Positions 11,353 to 25,671 of a DNA stretch of 64,000 bases are shown in pieces. Made by a program: the position numbers and the translations under genes. The notes under the pieces are model-generated. The model made no database searches. It had not been told where the DNA came from and worked only from the letters and a program-made list of their open reading frames with translations. Origin of the DNA: Pardosa pseudoannulata (Eukaryota; Arthropoda; Arachnida; Araneae; Lycosidae); the NCBI GenBank assembly GCA_032207245.1, contig CM063502.1, forward strand, positions 137,153,498 to 137,217,497, written 5' to 3'. Numbering within the stretch: the first letter of the stretch is position 1; the number at the start of each line of letters is the position of its first letter.

Positions 11353-12745
11353 TACGAGGGTTGGGCATAAGTCCTGACAACTATTTTTTTTATATATGTG
11401 ACCGTATCACAAACGTATATGTGGCGTGTGGAAATTCTGGAGGCATAGTGTGTATGCAGAACAATGGATGGCGCTGTGATAGCTGGTAGTAGCGCAGCAA
11501 GGGCTGTGAAATCAGTCAGTTGGTGAGTATTGTTAGCGGAAACCCTTGGGAATAATGCCCTGCCATAACATCAGTAGCACGATAAGTAGGAAAGTTTCGG
11601 CAAGGACGTGTGTCAACCAGTGAAGAGCAACTTTCGGGACGACCATTCAGTGTGCTGTCCGACGTGGCACGTGCAGTCATTGAAAAGGTCATGGATAAAG
11701 ACAGATGATAGACCTACTGGAGTTAGAGTGGGCAAGTGGCATTTAGAAACGCGCCGTCCATATGATATTGCTTAATGAGCTGCACCTACGCAAAATTACA
11801 TAATGGTGGGTACCGCATTCACTGACGTAACTTCGAAGGTATGTGCGCTATGCAATATGCTCCGATTACCTTGCACGCTGGCAACAGGACCGCGATCAAT
11901 TTTTCTCACGAATAATCGCTATCGATGAATTTTAGGCCAGGGCATACGAACCAAAATTGAAACGTCAGTCCTCGGAGTGGCGACATGCTGGATCACCAAG
12001 CAGGCAGAAGTTCCGTCAGATTCCTTCCCCAGTTAAATTCATGGTCGCGTATGACGTCAGGGGTGTCATTGTTTGCCACTTTGTTCCTCGTGATAGAACA
12101 GTGACCTCACACTACTACAGGGACTTCCTGGTGAGACAGGTACGACGTGGCGTTCGGGATAAAAGTTCGGATTTTGTGGACAGTGCAATAATCATGCACA
12201 ACAATGTAAGACCACATAAAACAGAGCGTGTAGGACAGGTACTATAACTTTCGGAATGGGAAGAATTGGAGCCCCCACAGTACTCTCCGTACATTTCGCC
12301 CTGTGACTTTGATCTCATTCGCAAGATTAAGGACCTACTACGTGGTAGGTGGTTTGCAACACGAGAGGACATTGCTAAAGCTGTGTGCCAACATGTGACC
12401 CGATTCACACATGGTGCGGCAATAACTCAGGCTGATGGTATTCAACGCCTCAGACATTAGAGGCACCATGTGGTGACAGTAGCAGGGGACTACTTTGAGG
12501 GTCTTTAGGCCCAAGTTTGTCATGTCAACTTTGTGTACTGTGTTGTCATTCTTTTGAACCGTGAAGGCCATATTTCCCTGTATACTACCATAATAAATTA
12601 GTGTATTACGATATTTCAGTGCTATTCATTGTCCACGTGGGTAGTTAACACCTTATCCTTTTATCTGTGTATGTCACATTTTCCAACCGGACTGGTATTC
12701 TCAAGAAATAACATAATTGCCATGACTTTTGCCCCAACCCTCGTA
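11353..12745 (+). mobile_element. mariner-type (DD34D) DNA transposon, full length but dead
   Basis: A 1,389-bp element (11355-12743) is flanked by TA at 11353-11354 and 12744-12745, the Tc1/mariner target duplication. The ends are inverted repeats of about 28 bp: CGAGGGTTGGGCATAAGTCC at the left, and CGAGGGTTGGGGCAAAAGTC as the reverse complement of the right. The length fits mariner elements (about 1.3 kb). The interior is a broken transposase on the plus strand. It is more GC- and CpG-rich than the host DNA, which suggests a later arrival than the AT-rich background. Confidence 0.95.
11590..12508 (+). pseudogene. mariner transposase pseudogene
   Basis: The N-terminal part is readable from about 11595 (FRQGRVSTSEEQLSGRP, the helix-turn-helix region typical of SETMAR-like transposases) and hits a stop at the end of MDKDR. 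The reading frame then changes. The catalytic part includes IDEF, where TAG replaces the usual Trp codon; KLKRQSSEWRH; MHNNVRPH, where mariners have HDN; and YSPY plus PCDFDLI. The spacing from the second catalytic position to the Asp of CDFDLI is 34 residues, which marks DD34D. The second Asp is Asn and YSPD reads YSPY. A TAA at 12245 and a TAG after QRLRH break the C-terminus, which ends with GDYFEGL and a stop at 12506-12508. A frameshift, four nonsense codons and a lost catalytic Asp make it inactive. A 97-codon antisense frame is a shadow. Confidence 0.93.
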
Positions 12746-13485
12746 TTTTATGTACTTTATTGCATTAATTGAAAATTAAAGCCAATTTTCTAGTTTTTTA
12801 AACTCAATTTGGGTGCAATTTCAAGCTTCTGTTATCCACCTTCCAGGTCTGAAGAACTTTCAGGTCTTCACTATCAAGTAAATAAGAATCTTAAAGACAA
12901 ATGTCATGTTTGCAAACATGATGAATTTAGTAGTATTTGGATCTGTTACTTGAGGAATCCTTATAACTACACATCCTGCATCTTTCATCAGCCCAGTTCG
13001 ATGGTACAATTTTATTTTATTGCTAACGGAATTATATATATGCGACATTTCATATAGATTTGATAACTAGAATTGATTTAAATTTTGATTATGTGATTTT
13101 CGTACACGCATTCGGATTCACCTACTACGCATATTAACAATAGTTTTCTTAAAAACAAAAGCATATACCGAGTACTCACAGTAGGTATACATGCACAGAA
13201 GAATGCGAATTTTCGACATAGAATGGACCGTGATATGAGGAATACTGACTACTGAATAGTCAGCGAATGTATAATCAAAGCGTTTGCATTATTTTTATAC
13301 TAGTACGAATTTCCAGGAGTCCGAAAACAAATGTAACCGATTTTCCTAATATTACCGACGCACAAATAACTTATGATAAAAAAATTCAAATATGATTTAA
13401 AATGTTTAGTTAACAGTTATATAACAAAAATAAAAAAATAGATAAATATTAACGAATTTTCTATTTTAAGTATTAATGTAATTAC
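12746..13485. other. Non-coding sequence beside mariner
   Basis: No supported gene. An 82-codon frame from a TTG at 12809 has mixed composition with several Cys, but no motif I recognise and no ATG start. Confidence 0.5.
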
Positions 13486-13670
13486 CAAAATTTATTTCAC
13501 GCATAGAAGGTGTAATTTCTTTCACTGTGTTACAAACAATAGAAAAACATTTTTGGCAAGTCAAACTATTAAAACTTCTAACACAGACGGAAAGAAAAAA
13601 TTTACCCACATACTGTTCTTGGCGGAACGTAATTTACAGTCTCTAAAAATATAATTTTTTCAAAAAAGTT
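13486..13670 (+). repeat. Diverged direct repeat, copy 1
   Basis: About 180 bp (AAAATTTATTTCACGC, TTTCACTGTGTTACAAACAA, ACTATTAAAACTTCTAACA, CATACTGTTCTTGG, TTTACAGTCTCTAAAAATAT) recurs at 15836-16010 with roughly one difference per ten bases. The two copies bracket about 2.2 kb that includes the long (TA)n tract. Confidence 0.85.
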
Positions 13671-14036
13671 CTTCCATAGTACTTAATGGCCTATGAGTTA
13701 TCCTATGGGTAATAATGATAAAGTGATATCGCCTCGATATCTTTGATCTCTTAGCCCTTTCGCCAAGAAACAACAGTAGGAAAAAAATAGGTTCCGAAAA
13801 AAAATAAAATAAAAGAAATCATTAGTGGCTTGCGTACACGTGCCTCGAAAAGACGGTATTGGCAACAATCCAAATAAATTCCACAAGAGAAAGATTTCCG
13901 TCAAAAATCAGGTGAATTTTGTATGCTGCAGGACGCAAGGGCGAAATGAAGTAACATCTTTGAAAACCAATTTCCGAATAGTATAGAATACTAAAGTCAA
14001 ACACGTTAAAAATATTTTAAAACTATCTCCAATTTT
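13671..14036. other. Non-coding sequence left of the (TA)n tract
   Basis: No gene supported. The last part (AATACTAAAGTCAAACACG, then AAATATTTTAAAACT) resembles 15800-15835, so it is probably another fragment of the local diverged repeat. Two minus-strand frames here (13698-13904 and 13822-14004) have no family features. Confidence 0.5.
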
Positions 14037-15835
<1,799 letters not shown>

Positions 15836-16010
15836 CTCACACAAAATTTATTTCACGCTTAGAACGTGTAATTCCTTTCACTGTGTTACAAACAATGGAA
15901 AAATATTTTGGGCAAGTAAAACTATTAAAACTTCTAACATAGACGGAAAAAAATTATTCACATACTGTTCTTGGTGGAAAGTAATTTACAGTCTCTAAAA
16001 ATATAATTTT
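15836..16010 (+). repeat. Diverged direct repeat, copy 2
   Basis: Second copy of the 13486-13670 repeat, same orientation. Shared blocks include TTTCACTGTGTTACAAACAA and TTTACAGTCTCTAAAAATAT. Similarity stops after AATTTTCGAAAA. Confidence 0.85.
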
Positions 16011-18390
16011 CGAAAATTAAACCATACATATTTTCTTTAACCCATGGCATAAAAATTTTTATTAACTATTACGGTAATTTTAACTATATTAAAAAAGCTA
16101 CATTATATTTAGTTAAATTTGTTACGTTTCAAGTCCAGCAAATTATTAATGGAATTCAAGTTTTATAAAAATGATGGTTTGCAATTTAAGACTTTTAAGA
16201 CATTTTACTGTATTTTCATTTAAATTTATAATCCTTCATTTTTTATACAAACTCAAGTATATTTCAAGAATTTAAGATTTATTTTAAAATTTAACTTAGA
16301 ATATACGGCATGATGGATATTACGACGGAAAGGAAACTGCTGATGTTATATAAGGATTTATAGTTAGAATTTTACGACGAAATTTGTTCCTGTTCAGCTA
16401 CTACTTTCATTTTTTGTCCTAAATATGAATCCTAAAATATCTTTATTATTCATAAATATACTTTTATAGTGGATTATAAGACAGTGTAAGAGAATTAATT
16501 ATTTGTCATCAAACCAAGACTAACTTAAGCTATTACCCCTCTACTACTTCGAAAACATCTACCACTTTAAAATAAACTTACTGTTTTCACTTCGCCCCAC
16601 TCCTATCAAATAAACATTAAAAATATTTCGCAGTTAAAAAATTACGGATTTTAAATCACTCTCAATTGAAATATGTCTTCCAATAAAATTCAGCATTTTC
16701 ATTGCAAGAATAGGTATATATTTTTAAAGTACTTTAATATTTTTAAATGTATAAGTAAATATTGATTTATAATATTAAGTTCATCAGAATAAAATATCCA
16801 GTTAAAATATTTCACATTAAAGGTTTCTGAAAAGAATACGAATACTATACATAAAAATAAAGACAAAAGACAAAATCATTAGTTAAAACATGTAATAATT
16901 ATTTTATTATTATTTTAAGGGAACTGAGTACTTTATGACTTTCCAGAATAATAAAGTCTTTAAAGTATTCGATATTTTTAACTAAACAAAATATCTGAAA
17001 TAAATACTTTCATTCATATTCACTTAATTACATGCTAATTTATTTATACTACAGTGAAAATGTCTGTGTCGTTTTAATTTTATTTAAATATTGAGAATGA
17101 AATAAGTACGTACTATAAATAGTAGTAGTACAATAGCTCGTGATGCATAGGTACGCATACAAAATCTTTATTTTGATTTTATATTCATGTATACTTTACT
17201 ACTAATAAAGATGTATTTACTTTTAAGTAATATAAATTTTATTCCACTGTTTAAAAATTTATAAAATGAATAGAAATAAAATATTTTGAAATTCTAAAAA
17301 AAGGTGCATTTTTCTTACAAACTGTATATATAAAACAGTAACATTTATAAACGAAATTATATTCATTAATTGAACTCGCGTCATGGAAATATTCATAGTA
17401 GATTTCTCGTCTCTCAGAAGACTGTTTATCTTTACAAGCGTATCTAATTACTTGGATACATTGAGATTAAATTAAGTTTACAATTTTCAATTATGACTTT
17501 CGCTTTTTAGATTTTGTTATCCTAACTAACTTATATTTTTGTAATTGGCATCTCCCCTTTTTTTTAAATAAAAGAAAAGGAAATCGAAATTGTAAAAAGT
17601 TTCAGATCATTCTAGTCCCTTTAAATGAAGTGTATATTCCTAACATGAACACAATCATTTTCAGCCAAGACTACTTAAACGTTTCTTCTAAATCCATACC
17701 TTTAATAGAGTACAAAATTTAAGCTTATCAAGTACAAGTTCTAATTAAAAATATAAAATATTCACATTTTATTTCAATATTAAAAAAAGTATTTTAGTAG
17801 CAATACAATAATTTACAGCTTTCTAGCAATTGATTTATTATAGAAGCTTCTATTCCTGAAGTGCAATGCTCTTTGCTCTACTCTAAACAAAAGGGTGGCC
17901 TAGAGCCTTTGATTAATGAACTGGTAACGTGTGTGCTGTCTGAAAGCACTCATTAATATACCTATGTCTACAGGTTTGTAACTCATTTGGTTAAAAGGTG
18001 AATAAAAGAATCATTATTTATTGAGTATTATAGAAATGTAACAGCTATAAGTCACAGAAACATTAATATCTAACTTTTAATCATTTCTATTTATGTTTCG
18101 AAAAAAGGACATAAATTAGATCTGAAGAATATTTCACATCTTATTTTATACTCTATTAATAGCCTTTAATTTAAAATAAGTTTATGAGAATCAAATTAAA
18201 TAAATTTAAGAATTTTTCATTAAACAGGCATGCGTAATATAAAATTTATTTTTTACAAATATAGTTTTAGCCATTAAGTATTTTATTATTTATTTTTTAG
18301 TATTTATGAAGTAAGCGATGATTTATTTAATTCAATATTTGAAAAGAATTATTTTGAAAAATATTTGTGAGAGAAGTATTGCATAATTAT
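16011..18390. other. AT-rich non-coding sequence
   Basis: About 2.4 kb without a gene, RNA or clear repeat. A slightly GC-richer patch at 17860-17990 was translated in several frames and gave nothing recognisable. Confidence 0.6.
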
Positions 18391-18805
18391 ATTAACAAAT
18401 TAATGGTTGGTTGGTCAGTTAAAGTTTTACGGCGCAAGGTCCTATTTAGGACATAAACGTTTAAGCAAAAGGTTCTTTTTCATGAATACAACATGACATA
18501 ACAGATAAAAGTATCCTAATTTGAAAACAGAACAGGCTAAAACTAGCAGAGGTAAAACTGTACCAATTTAAAAAATTTGTAGAAATGTCTACTGTATATA
18601 TATTCAAGTACACAGGATAGGTACGTAAGAGGTAAAATGATTAAACATTAAAAGGTAAAAGCTAAAAGCATAAATCACAATAAGTTTTAATTAGAAATTT
18701 AAAAAGTGCTAAAACAATTCATAAAAAACTAGTTAAATTGACCAAAATAAGCCTGTAAAACGAATAAAAGAGAAAAGAAAGGGATGCGGGATTAACAAAT
18801 TAATG
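18391..18805 (-). mobile_element. Short retroelement (SINE or truncated LINE) with 15-bp target duplications
   Basis: A 385-bp insert (18406-18790) lies between perfect 15-bp direct repeats ATTAACAAATTAATG (18391-18405 and 18791-18805), the mark of target-primed reverse transcription. One end carries GTTGGTTGGT followed by AGTTTTACGGCGCAAGG and a small hairpin GTCCTATTTAGGAC. The other ends GGGATGCGGG. The simple repeat GGTT reads as (CCAA)n on the minus strand, so the 3' tail is probably at the left and the element is on the minus strand (inference). It contains no coding frame. It is not the tRNA-SINE found elsewhere in the window, and I see no second copy here. Confidence 0.85.
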
Positions 18806-19155
18806 TACTTGAGTTATATATAAGATTATAAATGATTTAATAATATTTCTTTGTCGCAACGATCCTTAAATAAGTTTTTAAAGTTTTACTATCCTTTATG
18901 TATAAAAGTATCTTGTTTTGAAGTATTGCATTTATTGGAGATAATTAATAATCTAATTCAAATAACCTATGCACTTTTGAGGTAAGGAATGGGCTCTCAG
19001 TTTCAGCATATTAATTTAAACTTAAAGGAACAAGATACCTTAGATATGACTTTTGATAATGCAGCTTTAAAATGACTTCAATAGAGTGGTGTTAGATTAA
19101 ACGACAGTCCAACACGATCTATTGTCAAGAGGAAACCATGAATCGGAGCTGCAGT
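18806..19155. other. AT-rich non-coding sequence
   Basis: No gene or element recognised apart from the flank of the insertion at 18805. Confidence 0.55.
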
Positions 19156-19309
19156 GGGAAACATAAAGCTGTCTGCCAGATAATGTCTAGGGATCGTTTC
19201 CAATGGTTTCATTTAAATGGACTTCGATAAAATCATGCCAACTGAGATTGTTTAAAATTTACGTCCTCCAATCAATTCTCTAGACATTAAACATTTTACG
19301 CCTAGGGTA
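19156..19309 (+). pseudogene. piggyBac-type transposase fossil (fragment)
   Basis: A GC-richer patch translates in pieces to CQIMSRDRFQWFHLN (about 19174-19218), RLFKI (19245-19259) and RPPINSLDIKHFTPRV (19262-19309). These lie in three different phases with a stop at 19228. Order and spacing match the region of piggyBac transposases with the MSR-x-RF motif, then R(L/F)(Y/F)KIRP and an F...YTP stretch just before the first catalytic Asp. No catalytic Asp, TTAA flank or terminal repeat is visible. It is clearly non-functional. The assignment rests on motif order only. Confidence 0.45.
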
Positions 19310-19921
19310 TAAAGATCATTAAATTTCGAGGTAATCTTGAATTATCCGTTATTAGAGCTAATCATAAGAAATTTGTGATAACAATTAAATCCCCATCCTG
19401 CAGTAACAAATGTCAGTAACAATTGTGGAAATCAGGCGACTAAATTTCAAATAACATACAGACATATACCGTTTATTTAAATGTCTCTCAAAGAAGTATA
19501 TTATGCTTTTCTAAAATTACAACCGTATGTAAAAGCAAAAATATTAAGGCAGACGTATTTAGATGATTTTCAAAATAATATAAAATCTACTAAATAATTT
19601 AATATTTTAGGTTAGATAATTATTTATTATGAAACGTTTTATTGCACAACTGCATGTATTTTTAAGTTAGATAAGTTGGCAACTACTGAAAGACATTTTT
19701 ACAAACAGTTATCCAACTTGACAAAAAAAAGTCTTAGAAACAGCAAGGTGGTATAAGGTTTAAAAAATGTTTTAATAGTTCATATTATACAAAAGTTCTG
19801 TTTTTTTATATTACATTTGTTTTTCAAAACTAGATATTTGGTGAAAAGTGTAATCCAAATTTATAGTACAAGTTGGGCATTTAATCAAAGATAATTGGAA
19901 ACATAAATTGCTCACTCTCTC
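19310..19921. other. AT-rich non-coding sequence
   Basis: Nothing recognised. A piggyBac 3' half is not readable here. Confidence 0.55.
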
Positions 19922-20035
19922 CATGTGTGTGTGTGTGTGTGTGTGTTTGTGTGTGTGTGAGTGAGAGAGAGAGAGAGAGAGAGTGAATGAGTGTAAGTGT
20001 GTGTGAGTGCGTGCGTGGGTGTGCGTGGATGTAAT
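19922..20035. repeat. (TG)n / (GA)n compound microsatellite
   Basis: ATGTGTGTGT repeats with one TTTG break, then (GA)n and imperfect GTGTGAGTGCGTG units. Purine-pyrimidine alternation in the TG part could adopt Z-form DNA, but this is a common simple repeat. Confidence 0.95.
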
Positions 20036-20742
<707 letters not shown>

Positions 20743-21074
20743 GATTTATCTTACTACAAATTTAGAGTTTACTCATACTGAATGAAGAACAGTCACTAGG
20801 CCATGAAAGAAAGAGCAAAATTAGAAAATAAAAACTATATTGTGTTTATTACGATAATCCATCTTTAGAGGTCTACTTTTGAAACTTTGTACATTCTCTT
20901 ATACATTGCCTTGAGCGTGCGATGATACCAGACAGTCAATGTTAAGAATATATCACGTTGGAGGACACTTACATCAGAAACTAAGATATGTAAAATATTT
21001 ATATAAAATAAGTAGACATTAAATTCGTGCTCTCGTGGTCTCCAAAGGTTATCTGAATTAAACGAGAAACTTAG

Positions 21075-21076
<2 letters not shown>
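20743..21076. other. AT-rich non-coding sequence
   Basis: Nothing recognised. Confidence 0.55.

Positions 21077-21140
<64 letters not shown>
21077..21140. repeat. (TA)n microsatellite
   Basis: About 32 uninterrupted TA units. Confidence 0.97.
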
Positions 21141-21147
<7 letters not shown>

Positions 21148-23502
21148 GGTATTATTTAAAAAAAATTTCCTATTTTATTATCAGTTTGTCTTTAATGTCA
21201 TTTTAAGTAGGCAAGAAGAAGACACAAAAAATATACGGATTAAAAAAATTAAGCTTAGCATGAGAGACATAACTTATTTACTACAATAATTTTTAGGGTA
21301 GAATGAGGTGGATATCTCACTTTTCAAACAGCCGAAATAAACATCTTGTATTAACGTGTAAAAAATGTGATTGTTTTTGGCATTACATGTATGCGAAGAG
21401 GATTTGGGGCTTTTATTTTCCGTTTTGGTAGACTATGGATGCATAATGGCGGGGTGATTGTGTGGTATCCGTTTATATCGATAGTTCGTGTTGTGGGCAT
21501 TATTAGTATAAACTTCTTTATCCCCAAACACATGATCTCTCGCCACTTTTATATTCTCCCATTTCATCCAATTTACTTTTTAAGTCGGACTAATGCAGAG
21601 TGAAGTATCTCATGGTTAACATTTAAGAAACCTAATTCCACATCAGAAGACTGTTTACCACAGAAAGCACAACAATACGAAATAATAAAATTACAATAGT
21701 TTTTCAGTTATGCGGGATAAGTACGTACAGACTTAAATCAAATCAAACCAAAATTGATCTAGACAGGACCAAAATGATCACTTCTGTTGAAATCTAAGTT
21801 TTGAAATTCATCGCAATTACAGTACTTTTTGTTTTTTGGACAAGAACGCATAAAGAAATCAAAATTAAGATTAAAGTCCTATTTTTTCTCTATCTTTAAA
21901 AAAGATATACATAAAGACAGACAACTATTAAAAAAAACTGGCTGAAGTAAAATTGAATAGCATTTACTGAGATATATACAGCTATCTTGAAATAATATTA
22001 CGAAACATCTACGTAACAGTGTCCAAAAATAGTTGCAATTTCCCCAAAGAATGAGATTCTCCCAAAAAATGATGAGTTATATGTAATAATAATTTTCTTT
22101 CTTGTAACCATTTTATATAAGTTAGAAATTACTTGTGTAAGATTATGTTTGCAGCAAACTTGCATTTAAAATTTGTTTCGAAGGTAAGCATATCTGTAAT
22201 GAAAATGTTACTGAAGAATCGGATATTTCTTTCAAAATATTATAATCCATTTATATTTGACATTTTCATAACATTTTTAGAAAGAAAAACTAGTGAAATA
22301 TAACGTTCCTTAAATACAGAAGAAAATGAATTCTGAAATTTATAGATTCTAGAATTATATTTTCTTAAATTTTGCTTCAGTAATCATAACATAGGTATTT
22401 ATAATACTAACTGCGCTACAGACTGCAATAAATTCAGTTATATTCCAATATACCCCTATATATTAATATCCACTTTGTTAGATATACAATAGAAATCTTT
22501 ACGACAATGAAATTAATATCAATCTTTAAGAATAAAGCAGTTATTTATATTCCTAATAAAACTACCAGGTTGATTATTATTCATAAGTTGTGCATTAAAC
22601 CCTTTAAGTACTAAAACCTATTACCTTCCGGAGTAGTATTCTAGTTTTAAAAGCAGATATCAATTTATTCCTGAGAGCTAATTTGCAAAGTGATTTTTCA
22701 CTGCTGATTGATGATAACAGGTGTTGTAGTCACAAAATTTAACAATTTTAAACGTGTAATCAAGAATTTTACCATACTAATCATGCGAGCACATTTTAAA
22801 CGTTTAAGTATTTCTAAAAATATAGTTTGATAGATATCTCTGTCATTAAGGAGAAAAACTTAATAGAAATATTTTACAAATTCTTAAGGCAACAATTCTG
22901 TTAATATTTTTGATATACCTTTCAATAGTCAGAATTCCCATAATTAATCATGTCTTTTATTTATAATAAAAAAGAAGACATTTGGGATTTTAACAAACTC
23001 CCACAGCTTAAAATGGTAACCTGGAAGACTAAGTATGTGAAATTCGTTTACTCTTAACAGATGAAAAATGATCGAGTAGAAGCTATATACCAGTAAAGGA
23101 TAGTATATAAGTATTAAGACGCTTAAAACCCATTAAAACTTCGTAGTTAATGAATTTAAATAGCTAAATAAATACGGAAAATATTTGTAGCTTAAACATT
23201 AAATCGACTATAAATATTTCCTTTAAAAATTAAAAGCAAGATCAGCAAGATTTTTTTTAAACGGACTTAAACTATAACTAGAAATTTAAACATTTAAGTA
23301 AAGGAATACTTTAAGTTCCTAACTATTTAAAACACTGTAAATTACTCCGTTAATTTCGCGAGCAAATAAAAAACGGTAAATTATTCTTGACTAAAAATTT
23401 CAAGTTTGAAAATTTTCTACTATTTAAGCCTTTTATTAGATTAGAATCTATTGCTTAACATCACTTACTAAAGGTTAGAAACATCCATGCTTACAGTGAG
23501 AC
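21141..23502. other. AT-rich non-coding sequence
   Basis: No gene supported. At 21367-21603 a 78-codon frame (from a non-ATG codon) and an antisense 60-codon frame overlap in a GC-richer patch. Neither has a recognisable motif. Confidence 0.55.
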
Positions 23503-23640
23503 TTGGTTTGGTTTGGAGTGCTACAATCTACATCTTTGCTCTCGAGAGCTGATGAGAACGGGACCTACTACTTAAAGTCGAAGTGGGAGTTAGAATTTCT
23601 GGTTCCAGTCTAACGCTCTCACAATTCGACTATTTTACAA
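23503..23640 (-). mobile_element. tRNA-derived SINE, old copy
   Basis: Minus-strand SINE beginning with the tail TTGGTTTGGTTTGGAGTGCTA, then GGGACCTACTACTTAAAG. The head half (AATTTCTGGTTCCAG and onward) is strongly diverged and the internal promoter boxes are not intact. No target duplication could be read. Confidence 0.8.
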
Positions 23641-23799
23641 CACAACTACCTATATACATTAGCTCACTCTGTAAAGTCGCCGACACTGCTTCTTGACCTT
23701 AATGAAGTTCATAGTTTTAAATTATTGTTATTAATTAACAAATGATATAGACAGGATATATTCATACTATTGAATGCTCCAAGGTTATATTTTCGTTTG

Positions 23800-23968
23800 C
23801 TTTGGTTTGGAGCGCTACGGTCTACTGTTTTACTACACGAGGATTAGTGAGACCGTGACCTACTGCTTAAATCCGCTTCCGTATGGCTAATTATATCTAT
23901 GCCATCAACAGGATTTGAACCCTCGAACAGCGGAATAACAGCTCCCTACTTTTCTTCCCTCATTCGGT
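23800..23968 (-). mobile_element. tRNA-derived SINE, old copy
   Basis: CTTTGGTTTGGAGCGCTACGG and GAGACCGTGACCTACTGC mark the 3' body. The T-arm region is still visible as GGATTTGAACCCTCGAA on the plus strand, and CATTCGGTC marks the 5' end. It lies 160 bp from another copy in the same orientation, as an independent insertion or a duplication. Confidence 0.85.
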
Positions 23969-25106
23969 CTAAGCTTATAGTTTAATTGCATCTTACATCA
24001 TAAATATTAAACTGCTCTACTAATAATTTTATACGAGATTCAAAGATTTATAATTATAAAAAATCTGATGTAGACACTTTATGACTTCTTTATGCGTCTA
24101 TTATCTTACAAACATACATTTCTACTTTTTAAATTTAGCGTTAGAGTAAAAAACAAATATGATAGATATATAGCTCTTGGGACATTAACAACCCCTAAAA
24201 GGAGTTTATGGTAATCAAGAGCAATGTGGCCAGAATGATCCAAATCTACCACCGAGATACGTCACAGCCGAACTGGCGAATTCAGAAGATCTTGAAACCA
24301 TTAAATACAAAGGAAAAAACAAACAAAAATAAAAATTCATAGTTTTACAAAATATTGCTTATATTGCAGGACCGTATCAATCATCATTTTTTTCATAAGC
24401 ACATTAAAATAGAATGTTATTACTCTACATATACAAACACACACACATACAAACACTTATATAGACATACCCATATATATATATATATATATATACATCT
24501 CGTAATGCATTTCATTACATAAACAATATCTTAGAATACACATACTTAATGTATTATTTTTACAATGATCCATAGGATTTTCATGCACATTCATAATAAA
24601 ACAGGAACATACATATCGTAATCACAAACCAATGTTTACAATGAATTGTCTTAACTACACCAACCATATATACAAAAATTATCAATAACACAATGCAGCA
24701 ATCTTACATTTGTGTACTTTAGTTCGTTTTTATATTCACAATTTTTTAACAATTTCATAATATGTTAAACTCAACTTATTTACATTTCCTTTTTACACAA
24801 TCGTTTTTAATATATTACAAATAGTCCATTTATTCACATTCAGTTTATTTTATACACACATATAAACACCTGCAAATACAGACAAATGCACGAGTACGCA
24901 CACACACACACACACATTGAATGAATAGCTTTATAAAACAAATAACAAACCACTTATATATAAACAAAGCATTTCACGAAGGTAAAATTTACTTATAGGT
25001 AAAAAAAATTACTGTTCAGTAAGTCATATACATGTTTAAATTTTTTTAGATACTGCTTACTATTATCTATTTTTTTAAAGTAATTTATTAGTTTTTCATT
25101 ACTCTT
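23969..25106. other. AT-rich non-coding sequence with small CA and TA repeats
   Basis: Contains a CA-rich tract at 24430-24460, (TA)n at 24473-24494 and (CA)n at 24898-24917. A GC-richer patch at 24170-24300 gave no recognisable translation. No gene. Confidence 0.6.
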
Positions 25107-25313
25107 TCTTTTAATACATTCCGCTGAGCTATGGCCGATTGGTTAGGGTGCTGGCCTAGGGTACCAGAGTTCGAGGGTTTGAATCCCACAGTGGCATGAA
25201 TGTTCGTAGCCGTTCCAAATCGGCTTTAAGCTGTAGGTCCCAATCTCATTAGAACTCGTGTTGCAAAAAGTAGACCGTAGATTTCCAAACCAATGAATCT
25301 TTTAATACATTCC
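25107..25313 (+). mobile_element. tRNA-derived SINE with perfect 16-bp target duplications
   Basis: Body 25123-25297 between TCTTTTAATACATTCC at 25107-25122 and 25298-25313. The head contains the A-box-like TGGCCGATTGG and the B-box region GGGTTTGAATCCC, the two internal RNA polymerase III promoter elements of tRNA genes. The body has GTAGCCGTTCCAAATCGGCT and CTCATTAGAACTCG, and the tail is short (TTTCCAAACCAATGAA). It encodes no protein and depends on a partner LINE for movement (known of SINEs). Confidence 0.95.
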
Positions 25314-25475
25314 AGAGAAAAACTACAACTAAACATAGAATAGTGAAATGGTTGACCCAGTGTGCCACATGAACAGTTAGGGGAATCCAGTTTAACTATT
25401 TGATGTAAATACGCAGAAAAGCTACCATGGTCAGAAGCAAAATAATTACAGGGTTCTTAAATTTTAACTTAAATG
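25314..25475. other. Spacer between two SINEs
   Basis: Unique sequence, nothing recognised. Confidence 0.5.
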
Positions 25476-25671
25476 TAACATTAGCCGAACGATGGCCGAT
25501 TGGTTAGGGTGCTGGCCTTCGGATCCGGAGTTCGTGGGTTCGAATCCCACTATGGCATGGATGTTCGTAGCCGTTCGGAATCGGCTTTAAGCAGTAGGTC
25601 CCGGTCTCATTAGCCCTCGTGTTGCATAAAGTAGACCGTAGCGCTCCAAACCAAACTTAAATGTAACCTTA
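25476..25671 (+). mobile_element. tRNA-derived SINE, best-preserved copy
   Basis: Body 25494-25653. Target duplications AACTTAAATGTAAC(A/C)TTA at 25476-25493 and 25654-25671 match at 17 of 18 positions. The T-arm folds perfectly (GTGGG, loop TTCGAAT, CCCAC). The anticodon region CTTCGGATCCGG and the D-arm TGGCCGATTGG resemble tRNA-Arg (TCG), which I take as the likely ancestor (inference). The acceptor stem is not conserved. The 3' end is GCGCTCCAAACCAAAC. Confidence 0.95.

Noticed and set aside
12115..12571. Two minus-strand frames over the mariner element
   Set aside because: They are antisense shadows of the transposase pseudogene.
21367..21603. Small membrane-protein gene (78 codons)
   Set aside because: No ATG start, an equally long antisense frame overlaps, and no recognisable motif.
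25494..25570. Possible functional tRNA gene
   Set aside because: T-arm and promoter boxes are good, but there is no paired acceptor stem, and the sequence continues into a SINE body flanked by target duplications.
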